Assembly: GCA_026419785.1 (NCBI GenBank)
Contig: JAODTK010005054.1
Coordinates: 124,001 to 188,000 of the forward strand
Reading direction: 5' to 3'
Length of the DNA: 64,000 nucleotides
Source of the DNA: Sclerodactyla briareus
Taxonomy: Eukaryota > Echinodermata > Holothuroidea > Dendrochirotida > Sclerodactylidae
Shown here: in pieces, positions 13,567 to 26,800 of the stretch
Numbering within the stretch: the stretch's first letter is position 1
Layout: each line of letters opens with the position of its first letter
The notes under the pieces: model-generated
Told to the model about the DNA's origin: nothing
The model's input: the letters and a program-made list of their open reading frames with translations, nothing else
Databases searched by the model: none
Position numbers and translations under genes: made by a program

Positions 13567-14785
13567 TACACATGAAGACCATCCTACTTCTTTCTCGAGC
13601 TATGGGTGAGTAGAGGGAATAAATGGGTTTGTTCAGAAATATCAGTTGTAACTGCTGTTATCAGTAACACTGCACATCACGATAGTGTATAAGACGAACA
13701 GCATTTAGTTGGGGCAGTTGGGACCAAGCTGTAAGTAGAAAGAAGACATAGACACAGAACGAAAAATGCACGATGTTCATATTCCACAAAATATGGAGAA
13801 ACATTACATGACTATCGGGTTCAATACAGCACACACGGGCCTTCTGAGCTACTGACTGACTGGTAGCCTCCATACTAATAATAACAAACTCGTCTTCTAA
13901 TGTAATTCTAATATTTGTCTTCACAGCTGAATGTCAGTTTCACGGTCTATATACCAAAGGATTACGTCACAGATACACTCTCTATTCAAGATAACAATTT
14001 TGGTAGCGTCTCAATTGAGAGACACCAATCTCATCGAACCGCAATCATGGCAATCATGTACTATGAAATTAGAATTCTTCGAGATAGAGCAGCGGACTTC
14101 CTTATGATCGAATATCTTCAACGCATGCCCTAATTCCTCACGGGATATGATTATGTTTGAATTCGGTAATTTTAATTCGAATTTCTCTTCATTGAAATGC
14201 AATGATGTGCTTTATTGATCACATAAGGTTTTTCTTTTCGTATTTTTTCAGTTACGAAATTAGGTTACTCCTCGAATATACTCTGAATTGCTACACAGAG
14301 AAGGAAAGATGGATATAAATATTTTATCTCGCAGGGAAACATCATGTCATGACTTATGTTTACACTAGAAGCTTGAACAACCGAAAAGATTGACCAAGTG
14401 TTATTTTTGAATTACCCTAGCACATAGTTCCCAAACCGTTCCGGGACCTAGACCAATCGCTGTACTTTGTATTTGTATTCGTCCAAAGTGCCACTCAACT
14501 ATGTTCATTTCTCTAATTGATTACCACATAGTATTGCCACTTTACAAATGCGATAATTCCCATGTTTACATATAATCCTCTAATGTAAGTAATTCTGCCT
14601 CATACAATTATCTGTCTCGTAACCTCACACGCGTCTTCTGATACACAACACACAGATAGTTACATTCACTGGACACTCATTTTCTAGCCTATTTCCATTC
14701 GCCAAACCTTGGATCCACAAATATCCCTACTTTAATCAATATTCAAATATTAATAGTAGGATTGATAGGTTATATTTCCTCATAG

Positions 14786-14818
<33 letters not shown>

Positions 14819-14820
14819 GA

Positions 14821-14865
<45 letters not shown>

Positions 14866-14916
14866 ATATATAGATATATATTATATATATAGATATATAT
14901 ATATATATATATATAT
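14786..14916. repeat. (CA)n(TA)n microsatellite
   Basis: Eight or nine CA units are followed by over 100 bp of TA broken by occasional TAGA and TTA. It lies inside copy 1 of the 4-kb unit and is absent from copy 2. Confidence 0.97.
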
Positions 14917-14994
14917 TCATTATCGATTGTTAACGATCGATCAAAATGTTATCGATTAGAATGTTTAGGCGAAGAGTGCATTGCCTTCTTCCGT

Positions 14995-15189
14995 ATGGCA
15001 TGTATGGGGGATAACATTTTCATCCAATTTAACCATGAAACTCTAGAGGCGGAGAGGCAGGAACGTGAGGATATTATGGTAATACAAGACGCATCGCTAT
15101 TTGACGAGCCTGTAGGGATTGACTCGGGGCCGGTGTATAAGGGTATGCCGGTCCCTAATGGACCCTTAACTAAGGTTAGACCATTTTAG
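14995..15189 (+). other. Unassigned open frame of 64 codons in copy 1
   Basis: The frame starts at ATG 14995 and reads MACMGDNIFIQFNHETLEAE, then a charged stretch (RQEREDIMVIQDASLF), then GIDSGPVYKGMPVPNGP. The composition is more protein-like than most frames here. The second half falls in block B of the repeated unit, but copy 2 does not keep the same frame. I do not recognise the protein. It may be a remnant of whatever the unit encodes, or chance. Confidence 0.2.
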
Positions 15190-15914
15190 GACATTCAAAG
15201 TCATAGGAAACCACACTAATTACATTTAGTTGCCAGAAGGGAGATGGATGTATCTAGCTTCGCGCCGGTTGTATGGGTATTGGAGCTCGTTATATCTGCC
15301 TGGTAAAAAACCATACTATCTGGAAACACGATTTATGGATGCGGTGAAGTAAACGCGATATGCGTTAGTGATCGTTAAGTGATTTTACCTCTTCGTCTTG
15401 AACAGGTCGAGTAGAATCTGAGGTTAGCGGGTGTTGTCGAAGGGCTGTCGACACTATAATGAGCGGAAAAGAAAGCGAATTTGCACTTTTGTTCATTTTA
15501 TTGAATGCATTAACAGAGACAAAAGTTTAAACTATTATTTTTTAGAGCGCTGACAGAAATGTATATTCATATATCGTATGGGTTGGCTGAAATCCAACGT
15601 TTCATGATGGTATTCTAGGATTCAATTTGGTAGTGCCATTATTCGAGTGATTGTTTCCACGAATTTTGATCTGGATTCTAGAAATAATATGGTATGAGAA
15701 ATTTGTATCGACTCACAGCCATATATCGGCCATATCCTACAATCTCACCCTTCAGCCCTGCAACACGTCTGTGTGATCTCGTCATCTAATCATGTTGTCC
15801 CTCGATTTCAAATTTTATGTACCAGATTACAGAAAAAATAACCCCGAGCAAACCTCACTTGAAGGGGGGGGGGGCTGTGATTAACTCACAGAGCGTATCT
15901 TGAGAGCACCCAAA

Positions 15915-15985
15915 ATTACTCATGTTACTCATGTTACTCATGTTACTCATGTTACTCATGTTACTCATGTACTCATGTTATCATG
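15915..15985. repeat. 9-bp tandem repeat (ATGTTACTC)n
   Basis: About seven copies of atgttactc; the last ones are imperfect. Confidence 0.93.
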
Positions 15986-17793
15986 TAATACGTTATGATA
16001 TAAAAAAGGTGGCAGCCAGTAGAACACCCCTGGGTGTAATGAACTCTAACCGGGGTCCATATTCCAAGCTCATATTCCAGTATAGAGATTACTCAACCAT
16101 TCCAAGTCCGATTATGCGACAGTGAATCCGGAGTGATCATTACTTAATCAGGCGCATGCCATATCGTTGGTTAACAGGGCTTATGGCCGGCACGACGACA
16201 GCAATTTCTTGAGCCAGCTAAATCCGGGTGCCCGGGACTAGGCTGACAAGAACAGTCTTGCCCGGGGCCTGCCGGAGCTTCACCGGAGTACCAACTGCTG
16301 ACCCTGGGTACGAGGATAGGTCGGCCGCACGCACATGTCAATATACTGCATGACTGAAGGAGAGAGGTAGCAATGTCAATACCAATGTTCTTCGAATATT
16401 TAGGACATACAGCAAACCTATTCTGGATGTGGTATTCTTGACAACATACAAATCATAATCCATTTCGGAGACTCTTTTCCATTCTTCTGATCCATAGACG
16501 AATAGGTTACCTTTTCAGGTTTGCAAGCACGTAGCTATATGTCTACGAATTCATTACCACCACTTTTGGCTCCTGTATCTAGTAAACCTCCCTATTTTGC
16601 TCCAGTAATAGTCTACATTCATTTGCTGCACCGAACAAATTGTAGGGCCCTGGCAGTGATTTCTCTACTTTGGAGGAGGGAGGTTCGGTCACCTTGCTGG
16701 AGAATAGGTGACCGCACGCAAACATTTCCGTACTGATACTCAGTATAATATACGTTAAGAAAATTCTGATAGGATGAACCCGCTCCCATTGCGTAATGCA
16801 CCACTGATTAGATATTCCGTAACACCATTCCTCATTCCTGAATGTCGTCAGGGGGTGCTAAGGTAATACCCAGTGGGGTGCTGTATCCTACATTAGTATG
16901 GACTTTCTCTTGTAGTATCCTTGTGTCCGTTTCATTTAACACTCCTCATGTAGCAGGAGTGACGTAAGCTAACTTAACTGTATGTATGGTGACTATGCCA
17001 GGTCGAATAAACAAGAGGATTTATTCCAGCCGATGTGCACTGCTTCGGAAGGTATTCTCTGATTGGCTAGTGGTATTGTATTGTAGCCATTATATCCTTT
17101 GTTTAGAGTTGGGGATCAGGATCGGGGATTAGGGTTTGTGTAGCCAACTAATACGAGACAATGCGCAATGACCCATTCATTTTGTTGCCGTGGAAGTATT
17201 CCTCCCGTTGAGACCCGTTATAATATCTATTTTCGAGTAATTACCCACGAAGCACAGCCCTCGGCCAGAGGAATGCTCTTTTACACCGAGTAATCAGCGG
17301 CAACTACGCGTTTCGTTGATATTCGTTTGAGAAACATCTGCATTACTGAAAAACTTTGACCCTGCTGTAATGAAAAAATATTAATCGAATAGCATCTTCA
17401 GACAATATCGGAATGCAATAGATGGGAATATTCAGGACAGTGTTCCTGAGGATCGGGTTTATCGCAGCGAACCAGTCCACAAACGCATCAGCTAAAACAC
17501 AGGACGACAAATCAGTTATTTTCGAATCCTCTTCGAGCGTTGTCGGCTAAAACTAGCGTGTGAACAGAAATTCATATAACATTTTCGCCTTAACTTCAGT
17601 ACGAAAAGACTTTAACGAGGCATATAAGAAGCCGCCAAATGAACAGCAGCTTCCTATTACGATGACCTTGTTCTACTTGTTCGTTTAATCGTCCCTGAAT
17701 GCCTCCTTTAATCAAATCTGACCAAATTGAGGTTGGCGCAGGGTTCGTATCAGCTACCGAAAACATTGACGCCACTAGGTTGACTGAATTGAA

Positions 17794-19449
17794 ATTAATA
17801 ACACATAAACACTAGTATGTTATCATATTTTACAAGCTTGAAGTGAACGAATTATAAAATAGACTGAAGTTTTTGTTCGTGCGTCGTTGAAAAACAGACA
17901 ACCCACAAAGGAGTATTATCAACGGCCATTTTTGGCATTGCATCATCTACCAACGGTCGATTAGTGAATGAAACTGTGTGATTCAAACTAAACTCATTCC
18001 TATCACCAAGTAACTCAGCAAAAGCTGCATGACCAGGGCAACCCTGCCTGAACTAGCAATGCACAGGCATCACTGTTTCATCATTCATCAGTCGCTCTTA
18101 CTGTCGAATTGGCAAATTATACCAGTATAACAAACTCCCATGCACCTATACATTGCTGCGGTGGGGTCGACCCCCAGTAGAATCTACTCTTCGAGATATA
18201 GAAACTTGTTTACGACGTCTTTATCTAAAGTCAAATGTTTCACAAATGAACGGCGAGGAGAGAGAATAAATAGGAAATGGAAAGGAAATCAACAGCATTG
18301 TGGTGCTAAGGACCGTCCGGCGATTCTCCTGTTTGGGAGAATTCTGCAATTAACCTGTTCGGGACAATCGGTATGTTAATACAATATGAATATTCATTGT
18401 CTGCAGATCGTTAGATACAAAACAGTCGCTCCCAGTTGAGGACCACCCTGCGTGTTTTGAGAATTACATTAGGTCGGAGTAATTACAGTAACGTGTGTTT
18501 CCATAGCATGACACTATGCTACTACAGTCGATGTCACTCTCTTTATCAAACGCACAGTTACATCACAACAAACCGCTGTCCGGAACGACTGTGACAAATC
18601 TATACCCAAAAGCCACCACCGGAAGTAGTGTTCAGCCTCATGAATTATTCAAATTCTCCTAAACAGGAGACAATTTATTATCCCGAATAGGAGAATCTCC
18701 CGGACTGTAGGAAGCACGAAGCCAGCAAACCCTATTGATCAGTGTTGTGTTCAGTTACAATATCGTGTATATGAATAACTGCATTAAGGAAGACTGTGCT
18801 AGGAACCTGTCTTTATAGCAAAACGTCGATTATTCTCTTGGCCAACGAGGACGTTATGAGAACATCGTCCATTTCGGGCAGCCCAGCTCGGATACTATAC
18901 TATAAAAATTGCAGTATGAATAACTAAGATTAAAGAGATCGAAGGCAAACTTTGGATCACGGTCCGAACACATGGTATACGAAGGGGGGGGGGTGATTCC
19001 TTTTCCACTTGATTTAAGGTCACATCCTGGCTTGTTCACTCACCAGCTCCATCGTACCTCTATTTATAAATAACGTATCAATTGAATATTTCAGTTGAGG
19101 CCCTCCTCATGATAGCATTCACAATACAATGGGACTACATGCCATAAGTTGATTAAAGTTTGTCATATCAGTCCTCTCCACTAACTTCGGTATGCCTTCG
19201 CGGTTATGTAATTTTGATTGGAACTGCCAAGCCCAAATAGAAAGATGGTTGGGCCATTTCGACGATTGGGCAAGAAGAAGGTTAGATTTGATCGGCTGCA
19301 CATGGGTAGGAAATTCATATCTACCGAAACGTACGCACTGAGTATATGGTTGGTTAGAGAATACTGACCACATTTGGATAATTGTAGTAGTGATAGTATT
19401 CATCATTTCATTGGAAACACGTTGGCAGGCTGCAAAGACCATACAATTA
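17794..19449. other. Spacer between the two 4-kb units; no recognised gene
   Basis: Unique sequence with a G run near 18984-18993. A pair of gagaattctgcaa/ggagaatctcc-like segments near 18330 and 18690 did not extend into a convincing inverted repeat. Confidence 0.45.
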
Positions 19450-20175
19450 TACGAAGTTCATATTCCACATATTCCATAGAATATAGACAGACATGATATC
19501 ACTATCTGGTTCAATATAGAGTACCCGAGTCGCACTTGAAATTGGAACTGATCTGCCCACTAATAATAACATCGTCCCCTGATTATATGTGATATGGTAC
19601 TGTTTGTCTTCGTAGCAAATTGTCAATTTCATGGTCTATATACCATAGGATTTCGTTAGAATAAACTCTGTAACAATCACGACCACGCTAGTAGACACGA
19701 CAGTTCCTAACGATTCACGATCACTGCAACATTGTACCGCTCAATAAAATCCTTCCAAAGAAAGCAGTGCAATTATTTTACGATCGAATAATTCCAACGC
19801 ATGCCCTAATTTCTCACGGAAATATGAATAGCCTCTGTTTGAATTTCGAGATATCGATTTAAGATTCCTCATTGAAGTACAAATATGGAATCACCGAGGA
19901 CGTAGTCTTATCGACCAAGCCAGAAGGCCAATCAGTTGTTCTCATTTCGGCAGTGATACCCTTATGTTATATTTGAACGTATGTAAGCCGCTATATGGCA
20001 TGAGAAGAATGTGGCATTCATTTCAACTATTAGCGGGGAAAGTCCCATCTGCATCCATGAATCAAGTCACAGATCCACTAACGAAGTTATCGGAGTGTTA
20101 TTTTCTATTTACTCTAGCACAATATGCCTACATTGTTTCCGAGACTAAATGATATGACTTCGGCATTGCAATGTT

Positions 20176-20556
20176 CATCTACAATATTTCATACAATTTT
20201 TCGAAACGTTTCCATATCATTTCAAAAATGTTTTGAGGAAATATTTCAGAAACATTTCAATTTTACTTCAAATTTAGGAGTCCAAACGAGCAACCTAGAA
20301 AACAAATGTTTAGTATATTATACTTTGAAACACTAACATAACCTAATTCCGTTTGGGCGCAAATCTTTTGCCTCCAAAACCCTTTCAGAACACTTTCAAA
20401 AATGGTTGGGAATGTTTTCAGAACGTTCCTTCCAAACGTTTTGTGAACGTTTTGGAAACATTCTCCTAACCTGTGTGTTACTCAACAAAAAATGTTTTCG
20501 AAACAATTAGCGAAACATGTTAAAAATGTTCTTAAAACGTTTTTGTGTTTGTAGGG
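20176..20556. mobile_element. AACGTTTT-rich MITE inserted in copy 2
   Basis: The segment is crowded with inverted variants of aaacgttt, aaaatgtttt and gaaacatttc. It ends in aaacgtttttgtgtttgta, a terminus I recall from palindromic MITEs in marine invertebrates. It interrupts the match between the two 4-kb units, so it arrived in copy 2 after the duplication. The right end is clear; the left end is approximate. Confidence 0.6.
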
Positions 20557-21419
20557 CAGTCTTATACTAGACATTTTTACAGTTTCAGTGGCAGAAATTC
20601 CTCCACTGCCAGGTACAATGTACTTTCGTCATTCGAAGCCTGACCGCACATCAATTACCACCTGAACCAACAATTCAGGTAGATGTAATCGAAGTTTATT
20701 CTTGTTACTCTGTCTACTGGGAAGACATATCCATGTTCCTTCACCTCATTACGGAATCCTATTGCGAATTATTGACTGGAATATACTTATGATATGTGAT
20801 ATTTGCGGCATATAATAGTTAGATCGTTACCTTTTTTTCTCTCATAGACGATTTAATATTTAATTATCCATCTCAGAATGCTAAGGAATAGTGCATCGTC
20901 TCCTGGCTGGGGCGAATATTTCCATAGAGGCCTAACATTAAAACTCCGAAGTGAAGAATCATGGACGTGAAAAGTTTGAACATTGTTACGGGAAGAAGAT
21001 TCCGTAGAGATGACTCGGGCCTCTGTAAGAGGTTGGCGGTCTCTAGTGAACCCCCAACTAATATTAGAACACTTAACATTCAAAGCCATATGAAACCACA
21101 TTTTTTACATTTTTGCCAGAGGAAAGCAGAAAGGAATATGCATCCAAATGCTGGATGGATGAACACTGCGGAGATATGACCCATCATGCAAAGAAGTGGG
21201 ATCCTGGAATTAAGTCAGAAGAAGGTCAGCAGTTGTCGATGTGTGGAAGGGTCGTGGATACGACAATGAGCGAAGGGTTTATCTTAGACTCGCATGATGA
21301 TTTTCTATAAGAGTTCAAATGTGTCGACCATGGCCCTTTGACTTTCGATAAAAATTAAAGACGAAATAATCCACTGAAACCCAATGTGCCAAACCCCGAC
21401 ATGACTACGTAATCAACCA

Positions 21420-21560
21420 AGTGGTGGTTGACACATTCGGTGGAGCGTCGGCTCACTACCCTGGGGGTCTGGGTTCGATACCGTAGGGTCATAATTTCCG
21501 TCCCACAGGTTACCGTCAGAGGGGTAGTTTTAAAAGTTGCAGCGCTCTTTGTGAAGCGGT
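21420..21560 (+). mobile_element. tRNA-like SINE head
   Basis: The sequence ttgacacattcggtggagc fits an A box. It is followed by tctgggttcgatacc, a good B box ending near 21484, at tRNA-like spacing. The downstream body (cccacaggttaccgtcagag onward) is unlike the other SINEs here, so this is either a different SINE family or an isolated tRNA pseudogene. Confidence 0.55.
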
Positions 21561-23555
21561 GTTGTGTAAGAGGAAAAACAACTATGAAACAGGTTGTCCC
21601 CGTGAGAGAGTTGATTTGTGTCATGGCACCGACATTTTTGACTGAGTCTGACTCCCTGCCGAAGATATGGGCAACAGGTACGAAAACTAATTGACAGAGT
21701 CGAATCGTCTATAGAACAAAGCCAAAGAATTAAGGAGGCACTCGATAATGTTGTTTCGAAAGATGTGCTCTGCGCGCAGAAAACGCTCAAGCCAAAGCAA
21801 AGCTGGCTGCAAATACAGGTTCCGACCTTGTCGTACACGCTTGGGAATAGTGGTGACCAGGATGCAATCACAACGCCCATGATGTGGCAACGTGGCTCAC
21901 CAGTATTTGCTAGTAAGCGGAGTTTATCCCCCCCCAGCCACCCATGCAGCTGTCATTCCAAAATCATGTATACTTTGCCAATCGAGCACAGGGTGATACA
22001 TTTACTGCCAATTCAGTACTGATCGAGCTATCTACTCATTACCAATCCTTGGAATTACTATTCAGGGAAAATGACATACCGTTTTCTGTGTTTTCTAGTT
22101 GTGAATTGTTACTTTCAATGTTCATATTAAGAGATTATTTGGGGAATAGGAAAATATGTTAGTGATGTTAGCATGAAAGAGCCACCACACACATAACTTG
22201 GGGGATTTATTCAACATTTTCTGTATGAGATCTATTGTCGCCAGTCTCTGCAGTTCACGGTCCAATTATAGTCCTTCAATGTGTTTTGTTAGGTGTTCTG
22301 TCAATAACATTATTGTTTTCTTTCAGCAGTATATCATCCTGAATTTAATGAAAATATTTTTCGTTATTTTATTACTGGTGTGAACTGGCTGAAGTTTCTA
22401 GTTAGCAGTGATGAAAACAAGTTTATGAAGGTGACATTTTTCTTCAATTGGGGAATGACATGCAGCGGCGCTGTCAGAGAGCTTTGGCCCCCTGTCGAGA
22501 AACAAATTGAGCATGTGTCAGGGAATCCTGACGTCCGTATTTTCTGAATTACGGGTGGATTTTCTGAGTTTCTGACACCCATGTTGTCGGAGAAAACACT
22601 GATACAGCTGGGGAGTTGTTAGAGTTGAGGATGGAGGCTGCGCAGCTTCTGCATTACGCATGCGCTGGGGACGAGTGGATGGTTAGCAAGCTGTGAAACA
22701 ACTAAAAATACGGAGGATCACAACTCTTTTCCACTCAACAGATTTGTAAACATGTTTATTTTTTTAGCCCAACTCCAGTATTAGTCTACATATATTCGAA
22801 GCACGGTACGTCGTTAGACTGTGCATGGCTGAGATTTTTTTAGAACTGAGATGAAGGGAAAATTGTCACCTTGCTGTCAAGACTGCTGAGAGTATAATAG
22901 ATGGAATTACGGCACGCAAACATGTCCTCCATCGATCATCCGCATGCAATCCATCGATGTGAAGGTTGAACTCGTCCCCATTGCGTGTGAACCCTGATTA
23001 GACACACTAGTAACAACATTCCTCGTACATGAATGTAGGTCGAGATGGATTACCGTAATCCTCCGCAGGGTGCTGGCGTATATATATCTGACAACATTAA
23101 TCGACTATCGCAAACAATTATTTGTTTCGAGTTCCATTTATGCTCCATTTTACAAAGCGTCCTGAGTTGCGACAGGTGATGTTATGCGAAATGTACCCGA
23201 TGTGTATGCAACAAATATCGGGGTAATAAAGGAGATGATGTATTTTGTTGCAGCGGAGGTTCCCCTACGATGCATCAAATCTCTCTAGTATACTATTCAG
23301 CAATTACCGTCAAGGGACACACTCCCCGGAGGAATTTCTTCTATACAAAAAACAGTTGTCAGCGACATGCCTTTCATCAGGTGAGGTTGAAACGGTTTTT
23401 CGTTTTTGGACAATAATATTGTAGCAATGGGAATGAAACATAACATTCAAGGCTCGGTTGCACAATTTTTTTCCTAATGTGGCAAAGGCAATTCATCTCG
23501 GGTCATCCAATAAAGCCTCCAATCTCAAAGGATTAGCAGCACCTAATTCTCTCCG

Positions 23556-23810
23556 ATGTGGATATTGTTCAATGAGGAGTACCAAAATAAACATCCTATC
23601 ATGATGATCCAGTTTGCTCGTCTTCCTCGATCTCACACTGGAGGAACACCTTCTTCAATTATCTTTGGCCAAATTGAGGTTGGCGCCAAGTTCGTGTCCG
23701 GCTACTGGGAAAAAATAGATGACCATACTCTGGGAAAACAGGCTTGCCGAAATGAACGGAAAATTAAAAACACATCAACACGAGGGGATATAATTTGCAG
23801 GCTAGGTTAA
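23556..23810 (+). mobile_element. Integrase-like retroelement fragment (possibly Gypsy group)
   Basis: A reading here contains PRSHTGGTPSSIIFGQ. This resembles the conserved stretch (roughly TPHxxTGxSPxxLxFGR) near the end of Gypsy-group integrases. The next peptide, IEVGAKFVS, has a counterpart in copy 1 near 17715-17745. No reverse transcriptase, protease or long terminal repeat was found nearby. It is read as a decayed fossil fragment. It could also derive from another integrase-bearing element or be a coincidental resemblance. Confidence 0.4.
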
Positions 23811-23820
23811 ACTGATTGAG

Positions 23821-26800
23821 TGCGGGGTCGACACAGAAGAAGGTTAATTGCCAACAGAATCAAGAACTGAATTAGAATATGTAGACCTTCCTTGTACCGT
23901 TTCTGGAATTAAACAAAAAGTGTTCTAGGGTCTGGCGCATAATAACATTGCATGTATTTTTCGACGGAAACTTGTAGAGACAACTCGAAAAGCCAATTCG
24001 TAGTTGTAACTGCGTATGCTCACCATTGATCAGTTCGGGAATAGATGCAATTCCCCCTACAACAATATTGTTAACGGCTTATTTCGAACTGCCACCGCTA
24101 TTTGAAAACGCAACCAATTAACTCCATGTTTTCAAATGTTATTGTTGATAAGTATGGAGGGGGGGGGGGGGGGGATCTGTGAAGTTTTTGTGTTGGCAGG
24201 ATCTGCGATTTTTGGCAGGGGAGTTTCGAAAGATCGTTCTGCACACTGTACGTTCAACGTCGAGCTGCCGTCGTTCCCTCATGACCTTTGACACGATATC
24301 TGACCATTTTTTTTCTCATAAACTGTAATCCGAACTGGCGTATTGTTCTGTAAATACTTCAACAGGTTAGTAAGAAACGCTATTGGCAACCCGAACGACG
24401 ACATCTGGGAACGACCCACGAAATGCGACAGAAGTCTAATAAACAGATAAATGGGAACTTCAAAACTTAACATAACTGCACCGGGTTACTTTGAAGACGA
24501 CTTGTGATTGTTTAGAAGACTATCCTGCCCACACAACCATCTACGAAATCTTGGAAGGTGTTACCCAAAAATAGTAGTCCGATCGTTGGCAGACCACCGA
24601 GAGAAGTAAAGAAGAAAAAAAAAAACGCTCCATAGTCGCTTATAGTAGGGATTGTACCGTGTTTATTCTACTTAAGGCAATTGAAATATTGTGGTGCCAG
24701 CAATGTACACGCACAAACGATACGACCAAAGCAGCTAACGGTTGAATTAGAAGCAGAACATGCGAAAGTGTCAAAACATATCGTGATAAATCAACGACAT
24801 TTTCTTAATATTTGTTCCTCCCTTGCGGTATTTGATGAAAGGCCCAACAGCCAAATCACAGATCACCAACGTTGGATCTTACGAATAGTCCCGTTACACC
24901 GCTAGACGAATTTCGTCTCAACTTTATGTAAATGGCTTCGTTCATTATTCCCGGGGTGGTTCGAGACGACGATGCCTCTTTAAAAAAAAAAAAAAAAAAA
25001 AACCCGCATTCATTATTACAGAGTATGCTACCACTCTTCAATATAGGGAAGTTGTATGGTTCATTTGGCACAAAATGACGTCATACGAATGCTAACACAC
25101 CTACCCACAAACACTATACTAATGGGGTTGTGAAATTATTCACTCGGAGTTGGGAGAGAGGAGGCTTTTCTGACTACGCTCCAGCAAACAGGCTAACGGA
25201 GGAAGTGAGTGAAAGTCGAGTGATATGATGTATTTTCAAATCGAATGAAATCCTAGCGTGGTTGATAGCGACTTTTGAATGAATATATTAATGGAATATG
25301 TTTAGTTAGTCGAAGGCTCGTTATTAGAGCACATGCATTTCATTGAGACTAGTCGGTTGTACCGGAATTCATCATATAGGTAACAGTTTAATTTAGATCA
25401 TTCATTCACAAAATTTCATATGTTTTTGTGGTTAGGTTTGATTTAATTTTCTTCTGCATTACTCTTGTGAATCTCAAACAGAATGATCCATGGGTGGGTC
25501 TGTTCGCCGATAAGGCGAGAAGGAGACTGGATTCGATGTTGCAACCAGGTGATCAAGAACCCTTGAGTAACGTTATTACGATGACGTTTGGGTGAGATAC
25601 GGGTAGGACCCCCTTGATAGTCACACCAATATTACTTCTGAAAAGAAAATGAAATGAGCAGCCTTTCGAACAATTTCATCCAGTTATAGTAGATAGGGGT
25701 CTTGATGCAATTTGATGCAATGTAGCACATCCACATACATCCACTATATCAATCCATAAATGACGAACAATGTTACCATTTATTGACAATTGGATTTATG
25801 ACTCTAACCATAGGAGAGGGATGTTAATCCCGCCCCGCACATTTTTCATTGGGGAAATCCCCCTCCCCCGATCCCTGAACCCTTGAGTTATCAATCGACC
25901 CTTAAAAAACCCACGTGGCCCAGATGTGTTTGCTGTGCAAGGGTTTTTTGTTGAGCGCCTAAAAATAAATTGTGTATTTGTTGGCCTGGAAAAACACGCT
26001 GTAGAAATGCAATGCTGCTACCATTTAAAACGTTTACTGTCGACAGATGATTTATAAATCTGCGAAAGCTTGCACTAATAGTCTAGCTATTGGTGATATG
26101 CTATTTTGCCTATTTTCTTCTGACCAATCACATTTTTTATTTTATCTTTGTTATGTTTCGAAACTGTTCATGGAATGTTAGGTCAAATTATCCTCATTGA
26201 TTAAGATGCGTGAACATCGACTTGTACTACGGGTTCATGACTGAACGTTCGGTGTCATTTTTTCCCCTTCCAGTATGGCTATGTCACAGCATGTTAGACA
26301 CACTGATCAATAAATTCAGGAAAACAGAGTTATTAGAATAGTGTGTCTAACTTTCTCTGACACGATCCTTTGTCGCGAAACATATATGTGGCCGAGATTG
26401 AATCTGTCAGGTGAAACAGGGTTTTCCTTGTTTCATTCGCTTTTATTACAATCCCCGGGTTTTCCTGTCCAGTTTCCTACCCAAGCTCGTACTGCCAAAA
26501 CCGAAATGAAAACACGTTTTCCCAATTAGTTGTGGTTTATTTGAACATCGTCAGTATTCGGACAATCCATGGAGACTGGTTGAAGTTGTGGAATATTAAT
26601 TTGGACCTCTCTCGTTATGCTGTCAACTTTGCACGGAACAATATCCGGTTGCGGGATTTATAATGACGTGATCGTGTGTCGGCTGGTCCATGTAATTCAT
26701 GTAATTGACATTTGCTCCCCCCCCCCCTCCCCAGTATTACCAGACTATAATTCCGTAGTCATTTATACTGCAGCATTGCCACACATTCTTGAAGGTCAAA

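Larger units (their letters stand above)
13770..17793. repeat. Copy 1 of an unclassified unit of about 4 kb
   Basis: Four blocks match copy 2 (19450-23820) in the same order and orientation: (A) 13770-14205, sharing ttcatattccac, ctatatacca and acgcatgccctaatt; (B) 15115-15240, sharing gactcgggcc and acattcaaag; (C) 16587-17330, sharing gtctacat, gcacgcaaacat and ttttgttgc; (D) 17705-17793, sharing ccaaattgaggttggcgc and ctaggtt. Between the blocks the copies are diverged and carry different insertions, here a (CA)n(TA)n tract. Block D lies where copy 2 reads like integrase, so a virus-like or other retroelement origin is possible but unproven. The copy is decayed. Confidence 0.7.
19450..23820. 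repeat. Copy 2 of the unclassified unit of about 4 kb
   Basis: Collinear with copy 1 and offset by roughly 5.7-6.2 kb. Matching blocks are A' 19450-19895 with a continuation to about 20155 (ctctagcacaatatg against ccctagcacatag), B' 21005-21130, C' 22765-23395 and D' 23650-23820. This copy has two extra insertions: the AACGTTTT-rich element at 20176-20556 and a tRNA-like SINE head at 21420-21500. Divergence is high, with many small indels, which indicates an old duplication. The copy is decayed. Confidence 0.7.

Noticed and set aside
16190-16330. GC-rich stretch considered as a structured RNA or SINE
   Set aside because: It has several short complementary pieces (cccggg, ccggag), but no stable overall fold, Pol III box or second copy could be shown.
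26301-26351. 12-bp inverted repeat considered as a terminator or MITE
   Set aside because: Too short for a MITE, with no flanking gene for which a terminator would make sense; kept only as a note.
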